A stretch of 64,000 nucleotides of DNA from assembly GCF_023028345.1 (NCBI RefSeq), contig NZ_CP095488.1, forward strand, positions 1 through 64,000, given 5' to 3'. Origin of the DNA: Halorientalis marina (GTDB lineage Archaea; Halobacteriota; Halobacteria; Halobacteriales; Haloarculaceae). The translations under genes and the position numbers were made by a program. The notes beneath the pieces are model-generated. The model was not told the origin of the DNA and did no database searches. It saw only the letters and a program-made list of their open reading frames with translations. The first letter of the stretch is position 1. Each line of letters starts with the position of its first letter. Shown here piece after piece: positions 25,679-32,310 of the stretch.

Positions 25679-26586
25679 ACGAAAACCGCGCGGCAGGCGT
25701 CCTCCTCGGATTGGCGTGTGGGGACGCGCTCGGTCGCCCCGTCGAGTTCGAGACCGCCGCTCAGATCGAGCGCGAACACGGCCGCGTGACCGAGATGCTC
25801 GCGAACGGCACCCACGACCAGCCGGCGGGGACGATCACCGACGACACGGAGATGGCACTCTGTATCGCCCGGTCGCTGGCCGACCACGACGGGTTCGAGC
25901 CGGCTGATGTAGCCGAGCGGTTCGTCGCGTGGTACGAGTCCGGCCCCTTCGATATCGGACTGATGACGGCCGACGCACTCGGAAAGATTCAGTCCGGGGT
26001 GCCATGGGACGAGGCCGGCCGACGGGTCTGGGAACAACGGCCGGAAGGCCAAAACGCCGGGAACGGCAGCGTGATGCGGTGCGTGCCCTACGCCATCGCG
26101 TTCGCAGACGAACTGAAGCGGCTGGCCGAGGTCAGCCGCCAGTCCTCGGCGATCACACACGCCGACTCACGATGTACGTACGGTTGTGTCGTGCTCAACC
26201 GGACTATTGCCGGACTGCTCCGCGACGCCGACGACCCGCTCGGGGACGCCCTGGCGGCCGTCGAACCGGACGCACCATCGGAACTTCTCGATGCGTGCCG
26301 GCCGGTTCCCGACGGCATCGACGAGGCGACGCTCGCCTCCAGCGGGTACGTCCTCCACACGCTTCAGACGGGGCTGTATCATGGCCTGACCGCACCGAAC
26401 CCGGAGGCGGCCATCGTCAGGGCAGTCACCATGGGCGACGACACGGACACTGTTGGAGCCGTGACGGGTGCCATCGCCGGCGCGCGGTTCGGTGCGTCGG
26501 CCCTGCCGGCGAGGTGGCTATCGACACTCGATAGCTCGGACGAACTCCGGGCGTTAGCGACGCGACTCGCGGCGGCCGACCCATAA
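25672..26586 (+). CDS. ADP-ribosylglycohydrolase (DraG family)
   Basis: 304-aa enzyme of the DraG family, which removes ADP-ribose from proteins or nucleic acids using a two-metal site. Diagnostic elements are GLACGDALGRPVEF (13-26), TITDDTEMAL (54-63), QNAGNGSVMRCVP (about 126-138) and MGDDTDTVGAVTGAIAGA (about 254-271); all metal ligands appear intact. The ATG overlaps the ATPase stop (ATGCTAG), so the two are coupled. Paired with an AAA ATPase and a divergent VWA/HEAT operon, it may reverse an ADP-ribosylation signal within this cassette. No ADP-ribosyltransferase is recognisable nearby. Confidence 0.85.
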   Translation: MLDENRAAGVLLGLACGDALGRPVEFETAAQIEREHGRVTEMLANGTHDQPAGTITDDTEMALCIARSLADHDGFEPADVAERFVAWYESGPFDIGLMTADALGKIQSGVPWDEAGRRVWEQRPEGQNAGNGSVMRCVPYAIAFADELKRLAEVSRQSSAITHADSRCTYGCVVLNRTIAGLLRDADDPLGDALAAVEPDAPSELLDACRPVPDGIDEATLASSGYVLHTLQTGLYHGLTAPNPEAAIVRAVTMGDDTDTVGAVTGAIAGARFGASALPARWLSTLDSSDELRALATRLAAADP

Positions 26587-26881
26587 AGACGTGGTTCCCT
26601 CTGAAGAAGCGGGCGAAGCAGCGCTGGATCGACCGTTATCCTCGTGGCTGTGAATCCGTCAGGGATCCCCCCGTGTCTGGTTGAGACAGCGTCGACGTAT
26701 GCCGAGGCAAGCAACTGTCCGTCGCGAGGACAGGGAGACTGTGTGGTGTACAGTGTACTCCGGTCCGGAGGCGCGAGACTGTCGAAATGGGAGTTGGTCG
26801 CGTTGAACTCGTCGTTTTCCGGTCGAGTGGCGTCAAACGGGCGTGAGAGTCACGGTTTGTGACCCGACTGACGGGATCGGC
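26587..26881. other. Intergenic region between the DraG and redox modules
   Basis: About 300 bases without a credible gene. Short open frames on both strands lack haloarchaeal character. GGTGTACAGTGTAC at about 26750 contains a near-palindrome GTGTACAGTGTAC, but nothing ties it to a gene. Confidence 0.35.
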
Positions 26882-26909
26882 ACCCTATACTCATAGGGTC
26901 AGTATATAT
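26882..26909 (+). promoter_or_regulatory. Palindromic operator and TATA box of the redox-module regulator
   Basis: ACCCTAT-ACTC-ATAGGGT (26882-26899) is a perfect 7-base inverted repeat placed just before TATATAT (26903-26909), itself 25-31 bases before the ATG at 26934. Its reverse complement contains CCCTATGAGTATAGG, which recurs exactly at 28068-28082. The site sits in the position of an upstream activating or repressing element. Confidence 0.7.
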
Positions 26910-26933
26910 GCTTGCGTAGCGTTACCAAAAATC

Positions 26934-27692
26934 ATGGGCGTCTCTCGTGCGGAGCCATCCGGAACGAGCGTGGAGGTCGAGTTCCAGGTGCGCGACCGTG
27001 ACCTGTTTTTCGTCCGTGCGTCCGGCGAGGCGAGCTGTCGGGTCGCCCTCGCGGAGATGGTTCACCGGTCGGACGGGCGACTGCTGGAGTACTTCACTGT
27101 CGAAGGGACGACTCGGGAGCGGGTGCTCACGGCGGCCGGGAAGGCAGCTGCAATCGACGACGCACGCGCCATCCGCGAGGACGGCGACGAGGGCCTCTAC
27201 GAGTTCGTCGTCGCCGGGCCGTGCATCGGTGGGACGCTGGCTGACGTCGGGGCGCTGATCCGGGAGGTGGTTGCGGTCGACGGTGTCGGCCGCGTCGTCG
27301 CCGAGGTGCCACCGCACGCAGACACACGGCAGGTTGCCGAGACAGTCGCGGACCGCCACGATGCGGAGCTGATCGCGCGCCGGCAGCGGGACCGGGTCGC
27401 ACCCGAGTTCACCGGCCGGGCATTCCGTGCGACGCTCGCGGACGCACTCACTGACCGCCAGCTCGAGGCGTTGCGAACGGCCTATGTGAGCGACTACTTC
27501 GCGTGGCCTCGCGGAAGCACCGCCGAGGAGTGTGCCGACGCACTGGGCATCTCACAGCCCACCTTCACCCAGCATCTCCGCGCCGCACAGGAGAAACTCT
27601 CCGCGACTCTGTTCGACGCAGCCACAGTCGGTGAGGACTTCGACGACAACTGGGTCACAGTTCGTTCGGACCACACGAATGAGCACCACTGA
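26934..27692 (+). CDS. HTH-10 (bacterio-opsin activator-like) regulator of the redox module
   Basis: 252-aa regulator. The N-terminal two thirds are a sensory domain of unknown ligand. The C-terminal part (about 180-240) is the HTH-10 domain of Bat-type regulators, with LTDRQLEALRTAYVSDYFAWP and the helix pair STAEECADALGISQPTFTQH followed by LRAAQEKL. The frame is open upstream, but a TATATAT box 25-31 bases before this ATG fixes the start. A palindrome shared with the downstream AhpD-like gene precedes it, so it probably regulates itself and that gene. The end overlaps the next thioredoxin gene by 14 bases. Confidence 0.8.
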   Translation: MGVSRAEPSGTSVEVEFQVRDRDLFFVRASGEASCRVALAEMVHRSDGRLLEYFTVEGTTRERVLTAAGKAAAIDDARAIREDGDEGLYEFVVAGPCIGGTLADVGALIREVVAVDGVGRVVAEVPPHADTRQVAETVADRHDAELIARRQRDRVAPEFTGRAFRATLADALTDRQLEALRTAYVSDYFAWPRGSTAEECADALGISQPTFTQHLRAAQEKLSATLFDAATVGEDFDDNWVTVRSDHTNEHH

Positions 27693-28014
27693 GTCGCCGC
27701 TGGTCCGTGTCGACGACGAGAGCTACCAGCAGCCGCTCGCAACGACGCCACTCGTCTTGCCGCATTTCCGGGCCGACTGGTGTGGTCCCTGCAACGACGC
27801 CGTCGAGCCTGTCTTCACGGATATCGCCGAGACGTACGCAGATGACCTCGCTGTCGCAGTCATCGACGCCGCGAACGGACAGGCAGCTATCGACCAGTTC
27901 GACATCGACACGCCCCTGACCTCGCACCTCGTAGAACATGGGACGCCGGTCGCTCGCTTTCGCGGCAAACCCCCCTACATGGAACTCGAACGAGCGATCG
28001 AGCGACAGCTGTGA
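27679..28014 (+). CDS. Thioredoxin-like protein with displaced cis-Pro
   Basis: 111-aa thioredoxin-fold protein with the redox motif WCGPC (34-38) preceded by HFRAD. Where ordinary thioredoxins have an I-P-T cis-proline loop, this protein reads DTPLTSHLV, with the Pro one residue early, so substrate binding may differ from a housekeeping thioredoxin. The ATG lies within the end of the regulator gene (14-base overlap), so it is co-expressed with it. Likely roles are thiol-disulfide exchange with the AhpD-like protein or passing redox state to the regulator; this is inference from context. Confidence 0.75.
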   Translation: MSTTESPLVRVDDESYQQPLATTPLVLPHFRADWCGPCNDAVEPVFTDIAETYADDLAVAVIDAANGQAAIDQFDIDTPLTSHLVEHGTPVARFRGKPPYMELERAIERQL

Positions 28015-28067
28015 ACACCCGCGCCGCTGGCGCTCGGTGCCGTTGCCCGCTTCCATCACTTCCCACG

Positions 28068-28082
28068 CCCTATGAGTATAGG
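28068..28082 (+). promoter_or_regulatory. Second copy of the redox-module operator
   Basis: CCCTATGAGTATAGG is identical over 15 bases to the site before the HTH-10 regulator, read on the opposite strand. It lies about 50 bases before the AhpD-like gene's ATG at 28133 and contains the inverted repeat CCTAT-GAGT-ATAGG. It is therefore a probable shared operator of this small regulon. Confidence 0.7.
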
Positions 28083-28132
28083 TAACACATCTATTCACAC
28101 TGCGGTGAACATTTCGAGTGGAGTGTTCTGAG

Positions 28133-28735
28133 ATGCCAAGCAGAATCGAGCCACTCGAACCAGGTGAATCGGACGACGAAGAGGTCAACGAGATACTGCG
28201 ACAGTTCGAGGACGGCTGGTGGGCAGACACGGCGATGATGGGGACGATCGGTCACCAGCCGGCCCTCCTCAAGAGCATCATTCCGGTCTTCGAGGCCTTC
28301 TTCGCGGGTGGACGCATCGAACCGCATCTCTTCGAGATGATGCGGCTCAAGACCGGCGAGATCAACCGCTGTGCCTACTGTGCGTCGGTCCGGTCCCAGA
28401 GCGTCCGCGACGAGGTTGGCCCCAAGGAGGACGCGCTGTTTGGCGACATCGACAAGGACGAGTTCAACCGACGCGAGGAACTCGGCGTCGAACTCGCAGA
28501 GCAGATGGCGGGCGACCCCAACTATATCTCGGACGAGTTCTTCGAGGAACTGCACGAGGAGTTCACCGACGCTGAGATCGTCGAACTGGTGTTCGCCTGT
28601 AGCGTCTTCAACTTCGGCAACAAGTTCAACATCACGATGACGCTCGATGCGGAAGAGGGGAGCCAGTACCCGACGGGACTCGAGTACCCGCTCGAGGACC
28701 CCGAGGACGTGAAAGCGCCGGGTTCTGACGACTGA
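28133..28735 (+). CDS. AhpD/carboxymuconolactone decarboxylase-like protein
   Basis: 200-aa helical protein of the AhpD/CMD family with the redox pair CAYCASVRS (C80, C83) in the usual setting HLFEMMRLKTGEINRCAYC. Family members with CxxC act as alkylhydroperoxidases or thiol-disulfide partners. It is flanked by two thioredoxins, its likely reductants. The gene lies 1 base before the downstream thioredoxin (operon) and follows the shared palindromic site. The ATG at 28133 is preferred to one 5 codons upstream because of the family-like start. Confidence 0.8.
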   Translation: MPSRIEPLEPGESDDEEVNEILRQFEDGWWADTAMMGTIGHQPALLKSIIPVFEAFFAGGRIEPHLFEMMRLKTGEINRCAYCASVRSQSVRDEVGPKEDALFGDIDKDEFNRREELGVELAEQMAGDPNYISDEFFEELHEEFTDAEIVELVFACSVFNFGNKFNITMTLDAEEGSQYPTGLEYPLEDPEDVKAPGSDD

Positions 28736-28736
28736 C

Positions 28737-29066
28737 ATGAGTACGACCGACCACGACCGCATCACGCACGTCGACGACGACACCTACGAGACGGCGGTCA
28801 GTGACGGCCTCGTCCTCCTCGACTTCTGGGCGGAGTGGTGTGGTCCCTGCAAGGCCCTCGAACCAGTCATCGAGGAACTGGTCGAGAAGCACGAGCGACT
28901 CACGGTCGCGAAGATCGACGCCGACGAGAACGAGGCCACGATGGAAGAGTTCGGCGTCCGGTCCATCCCCACGATGATCCTCTTCAAACGTGGGGAGCCC
29001 GTCGAGGTGTTCGCCGGGAAGGTGCCCTACACTGAACTGGCACGGGCGGTCGAGGAGCACCAGTAA
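28737..29066 (+). CDS. Thioredoxin
   Basis: 109-aa canonical thioredoxin: LLDFWAEWCGPCKALEPV with the active site WCGPC (34-38), KIDADEN, and the cis-Pro loop VRSIPTMILF. It keeps all catalytic and structural residues and has the usual length. It starts 1 base after the AhpD-like gene, so the pair is an operon in which this protein probably reduces the AhpD-like CxxC. Confidence 0.92.
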   Translation: MSTTDHDRITHVDDDTYETAVSDGLVLLDFWAEWCGPCKALEPVIEELVEKHERLTVAKIDADENEATMEEFGVRSIPTMILFKRGEPVEVFAGKVPYTELARAVEEHQ

Positions 29067-29345
29067 ACCCCCTCGGCTCTCCCGCTCCCTCGCTGCTGCA
29101 GTCTCGCCGACCCAGCAGCCCCGACGATCCGAGCGGAGCGTGCTCACAGCGGTAGCGGTGGAAAAGGCCACTCATTCACCGACATCCCGGCGGGAGATGA
29201 ACTGGTCCACCCCGATAGAGTGGCGTGTGCGTCGTACACCGGTCACGTTCTTCACTGCCTGGGGCTGACGCCGGAGAACGAACGGGCATAGCTTCTGCTC
29301 ACGCGTTCGCACTCTCGCGATGCAATTGCGGCCGCCGAACCGCAT
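29067..29345. other. Intergenic region after the redox module
   Basis: Convergent spacer of about 280 bases. No gene, strong hairpin or promoter was recognised. Confidence 0.35.
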
Positions 29346-29672
29346 TCAGAACGATTCGGACGCGCCGGCCAGCACCCGGTAGCTGTCCAGCGTCCCGGCC
29401 ATCGACGGGGCGTCCGCGTCGTCTTTGCGCTGTGTTCCGTAGTCCATCCACTGGCCCCGACTGAAACTGTACATTTCGAAGGCCGTCGATGTCTCCAGCA
29501 CGATGTCGACGACGGGGTTCTCGGGTGCATCGGCGGGCACGGCAACCGACCGGACGTCCGCCTCGGGGTCCATCATCCAGACGGCGACGACATCGTCCTC
29601 CAGCAGGGCCTCGGCGTCCGCCTCTGAGAGCGGGCGATCCGGCCAGCCCTCCGCGGGCTCGGGTTGCTCCAT
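29346..29672 (-). CDS. Hypothetical haloarchaeal protein
   Basis: 108-aa acidic protein, not recognised. It starts MEQPEPAEGWPDRPLSEADA. It contains predicted strands (AVWMMDPEADVRSVAVP, VVDIVLETSTAFEMYSF) ending in an aromatic-rich YSFSRGQWMDYG. No membrane segment or metal motif is seen. The open frame continues 13 codons upstream, but this Met begins the acidic, haloarchaea-like sequence. It stands alone. Confidence 0.45.
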   Translation of the reverse strand: MEQPEPAEGWPDRPLSEADAEALLEDDVVAVWMMDPEADVRSVAVPADAPENPVVDIVLETSTAFEMYSFSRGQWMDYGTQRKDDADAPSMAGTLDSYRVLAGASESF

Positions 29673-30080
29673 GGACTGTATACTGTCGCGACACGTATGG
29701 GGGTTCCGCACGGGCTGGGGTCACTGGCGGTTGCCGTGTTCACTGAGCGCCGAGGTCGCCGTCCGCTGGCGAATGAGCACGGTGTCGATGCCTCTGCCGC
29801 GCCGGTACGGCAAACGCACTCGGCAAAATTCATACACGCTCTGAAAAACTGCGTTCGATCAGGGTATGTCCCGAACTACCGCCACTCTCTCGGACAATCT
29901 CACCGATCTCATAGAGGGGGCGATCTGCAACAAAGTGGGACACGAGCCGCCCACGATGCGATCGCAGGTGTCGAACGCAAGGAGGACGGACGCTTCGAGA
30001 TATTCCTGCACCGTGTCGCTAACGAGATCGTGGCTGAAGCCGTCGAACACGACTGTTCGCATATCGTGTTTTTGTCATGC

Positions 30081-30099
30081 CACTGAGCTTCGCTCAGTG
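30081..30099 (+). repeat. Perfect hairpin (8-base stem) in the TnpB remnant
   Basis: CACTGAGC-TTC-GCTCAGTG, right after the surviving tnpB coding piece and a run of T residues. It could act as a terminator or be part of the deletion junction. Confidence 0.55.
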
Positions 30100-30208
30100 T
30101 AGCACACCCGTAGACGTGCGCTTGAATCGCGGGACATTGAACCTGAGTGGAGAGTGCGACTTTCGCGCCGCTGATGCGGCGTAGAAGGGAGTTCACGCGA
30201 AAGCCCTA

Positions 30209-30250
30209 GTGCAGGCTCACAGCCTGCACGTCGTCAGACCTCGTCTGACG
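30209..30250 (+). ncRNA. Tandem hairpins, possible omega-RNA-like 3' end
   Basis: GTGCAGGCT-CAC-AGCCTGCAC (30209-30229) is followed after two bases by CGTCAGAC-CTC-GTCTGACG (30232-30250). Both stems are perfect with three-base loops. In active TnpB elements this terminal region is transcribed as the guide-RNA scaffold. Here the nuclease is destroyed, so any RNA would be an orphan. Expression is not shown by the sequence. Confidence 0.4.
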
Positions 30251-30306
30251 GAACCCTCAACGAGCGAGCGGGGCGATTGCCCCCGAGCGAAGTAGGGTGG
30301 GGTAGT

Positions 30307-30660
30307 CTACTCCGGCGCGTACTCCTCGTGGATGCGGTCCATGCGTGCCGCCATGACGAAGTCGGTCTTGTGGAGGCCGTCGATCTTGTGGGTCCACATC
30401 TCGACGCGGACCTCGCCCCACTGCAGGTGAATGTCCGGGTGGTGCCACTCCTCCTCGGCGAGTTCGCCGATCTCGTAGGTGAACTCCAGGGCGTCCCGGA
30501 AGTCCTCGAACGGGTAGGTACCTTCGAGGTGGTGGTCCTCGACCACCTCCCAGACGCCGTCCACGAGTTCGGCGAGGTACTCCGCGTACTCGGACTCGGT
30601 GAGCGGATCGTCCTCGGTCGTACACGCCTCACACTCCTGTTCCGCGAGTGCCTGTGACAT
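30307..30660 (-). CDS. Pterin-4a-carbinolamine dehydratase
   Basis: 117-aa protein of the PCD/DCoH family, which dehydrates 4a-hydroxy-tetrahydropterins to recycle cofactor for aromatic hydroxylases. It contains the signature E-E-W-H-H-P-D, then W after six residues, and [20 protein letters not shown]. The active-site His pair and Asp are intact. An extra N-terminal segment has two cysteines (CEAC). It is a single gene, directly abutting the right end of the TnpB remnant at its 3' side. No aromatic amino acid hydroxylase is nearby. Confidence 0.85.
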   Translation of the reverse strand: MSQALAEQECEACTTEDDPLTESEYAEYLAELVDGVWEVVEDHHLEGTYPFEDFRDALEFTYEIGELAEEEWHHPDIHLQWGEVRVEMWTHKIDGLHKTDFVMAARMDRIHEEYAPE

Positions 30661-31016
30661 GGTGGGTATTTTGTCAGCCAGCGACTTGTGTATTTACCAC
30701 CCCATCGCCGGGCTCGTCACTCCTCGACCGCGTCCCCGATCGCACCGGCCCGCTTAGCCATCCCCAGCAGCGTCTCGTGCCCGCCGGCGGACGTGAGGAC
30801 GGTCTCGAACACCCGGCAGTGGTCCGTCGGCGTCGAGTCGGGGGATCGGGCTCGGAATGTGGCTTCGTACGTTGATCTCTGAAACAGCCAGCACAAAGCA
30901 TCCCTGCCTCACCGAACCGTGTCGTGTCTGGACCGTCCGTTCCAAACCGGGTGTGCCAACAGTTCTACGACACCTTCCACCGACGCTTAAATCCGAGAAC
31001 GGGACCACTCCGGTCC
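30661..31016. other. Intergenic region between pterin dehydratase and a frameshifted small gene
   Basis: About 355 bases. No supported gene. TTAAAT at about 30988-30993 lies 24-29 bases before the GTG at 31017 and is the likely promoter of the small gene. Confidence 0.4.
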
Positions 31017-31554
31017 GTGACTACACTCGACGACCTCGAACAGGGCGACGTGACGACATGCATCGTCATCACCGATCACAACGGCTCGCTCGCACTCGAA
31101 ACGGCGGCCGACGACTGCACGGTACTAGTCAAATCGGACGTGCACGGCCTTCCCGAGGCGACGCCGGCCGAGGTGACGGCACGCGTCGAGAAGGTGATCC
31201 GGGCTGACGGTGCAGTCGACCATTGGTCTGGACGTCCGGGAGTGGAACGAGCGAGATACGGCGGCGTCCGACACCGGGGAAACGGACGACTCGGAGGACT
31301 CCCTCGACGAGATCGCGTCGGAACTAGCGGGCGAAACCCGGGTACGTCGCCGAGACCGCAAGCAGCGATCGAGCCTCGTCACCGACGCCGCGGGCGAGCG
31401 GGACCGGGCCGATGCGACGCGGAGTTCGGAGCAGGAGCGAGAGCCCGCGACTACACGAACTCCTCAGTGTCGGACACCGTTCCGTCGGGAAGCGCCGACC
31501 GGAGCAGTTTCCGCTCGGCCTTGCGGAGGTGTTCCTGAAGCGTCGCCCGGCTGA
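31017..31554 (+). pseudogene. Small haloarchaeal protein gene with apparent frameshift
   Basis: Starts at GTG 31017 with a TATA-like box 24-29 bases upstream. The first 70 codons (TTLDDLEQGDVTTCIVITD, LALETAADDCTVLVKSDVHG) look like a real compact domain. Near 31215 the haloarchaea-like acidic sequence moves to another frame (LDVREWNERDTAAS, TGETDDSEDSLDEIASELAG), so one or two bases appear lost or gained, or the sequence is in error. The 3' end runs antisense into the neighbouring regulator gene. A broken paralog lies at 43162. The function is unknown. Confidence 0.5.
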
Positions 31555-32089
31555 TGTCGAGCATATCGGTCAGTTCCCGGGTAGCGACGCTCCGGGGCCA
31601 GTCGTAGTAGCCTTCCTCAAGGGCCGTCACCACGACGTCCAGTTGGCGGTCGGTGAGCGGTGGGCCGCCGGAGGCGCGGAACTCCTCGAACTTCCCGAGC
31701 GTGACGGTCCCGAAATCCTCGAGATCGTCGATAATTCGCTTGAGGTCCTCACGACGGAACACCAGCACGTTGTACTCGCGCTGGCGACCGGAGATGGCGT
31801 TCGACCGCCGAAGCGTGCCGTGATTCCGGTAGATCGCAGAGTACGCGCCACACGAGGGTTTGGTGACGAGGAGGTGTTCCTCGTCGAGTCTTGCGACGTG
31901 TTTGACGTGGTCGGCTGCAGCGAGTTCCGTCTCGAACGTGTCGGCGTGTTCGTCGGCGCGGATGACGAACGTCACGTCGCCGTCCCGAACTTCCTCGATC
32001 TCGATCGGAACCGGTGTCTCAACGCTGTCGGTGAGACGCCGCAGGATGCAGTCCCGGTGCTGTGTGAAGTGTACTGTTGCGGTGAACAT
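31451..32089 (-). CDS. HTH-10 regulator, probable controller of the hydantoinase operon
   Basis: 212-aa Bat-type regulator. The N-terminal domain (about 1-140) is a sensory region of unknown ligand. The C-terminal HTH-10 (about 150-205) reads LTDRQLDVVVTALEEGYYDWP then ELTDMLDISRATLQEHLRKAE. It is transcribed divergently from hyuA with 221 bases between the starts, the usual position of a dedicated regulator. The ATG at 32089 starts a family-like strand (FTATVHFTQHRD). Confidence 0.78.
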   Translation of the reverse strand: MFTATVHFTQHRDCILRRLTDSVETPVPIEIEEVRDGDVTFVIRADEHADTFETELAAADHVKHVARLDEEHLLVTKPSCGAYSAIYRNHGTLRRSNAISGRQREYNVLVFRREDLKRIIDDLEDFGTVTLGKFEEFRASGGPPLTDRQLDVVVTALEEGYYDWPRSVATRELTDMLDISRATLQEHLRKAERKLLRSALPDGTVSDTEEFV

Positions 32090-32239
32090 GCTCCCCGACT
32101 CGGGAGAGATACCACGCGAGACGGCAAAAGCCCGGCGCCGACCGCGGCCGACACCACACGACAGCGGCCTGCCCCCGACCGGACCGCAGTCTGCCGGTTA
32201 TCCCGTCGATACGCGCCGGTGGCGTCGGGCTGTCCCCAG

Positions 32240-32262
32240 AATAAATAGCCAACACATGTTGG
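32240..32262. promoter_or_regulatory. Candidate operator/promoter in the regulator-hyuA gap
   Basis: AATAAATAG (32240-32248) is a TATA-like element directly followed by CCAAC-ACAT-GTTGG (32249-32262), a perfect 5-base inverted repeat. It lies about 50-70 bases before the hyuA ATG. This is the best candidate site for the divergent regulator, but the assignment is by position only. Confidence 0.35.
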
Positions 32263-32310
32263 GAGAAGCCTTACCTCCCGATAGCCAGTCTTGTTGGTGT
32301 ACGATATCGC

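Larger units (their letters stand above)
29915..30305 (+). mobile_element. Remnant of an IS200/IS605-type TnpB element with terminal hairpins
   Basis: From about 29915 to 30076 one frame reads LQQSGTRAAHDAIAG...RVANEIVAEAVEHDCSHIVF, which matches the segment before the second RuvC motif of haloarchaeal TnpB (RNA-guided nuclease) proteins. The rest of the RuvC domain and the zinc finger are missing. The element continues as a right-end-like sequence ending ...AGTAGGGTGGGGTAG, as in haloarchaeal IS1341-type elements. That region holds hairpins at 30081-30099, 30209-30229, 30232-30250 and 30270-30283. In live elements this end encodes the guide (omega) RNA scaffold. No TnpA or left end was found. 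Confidence 0.65.
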
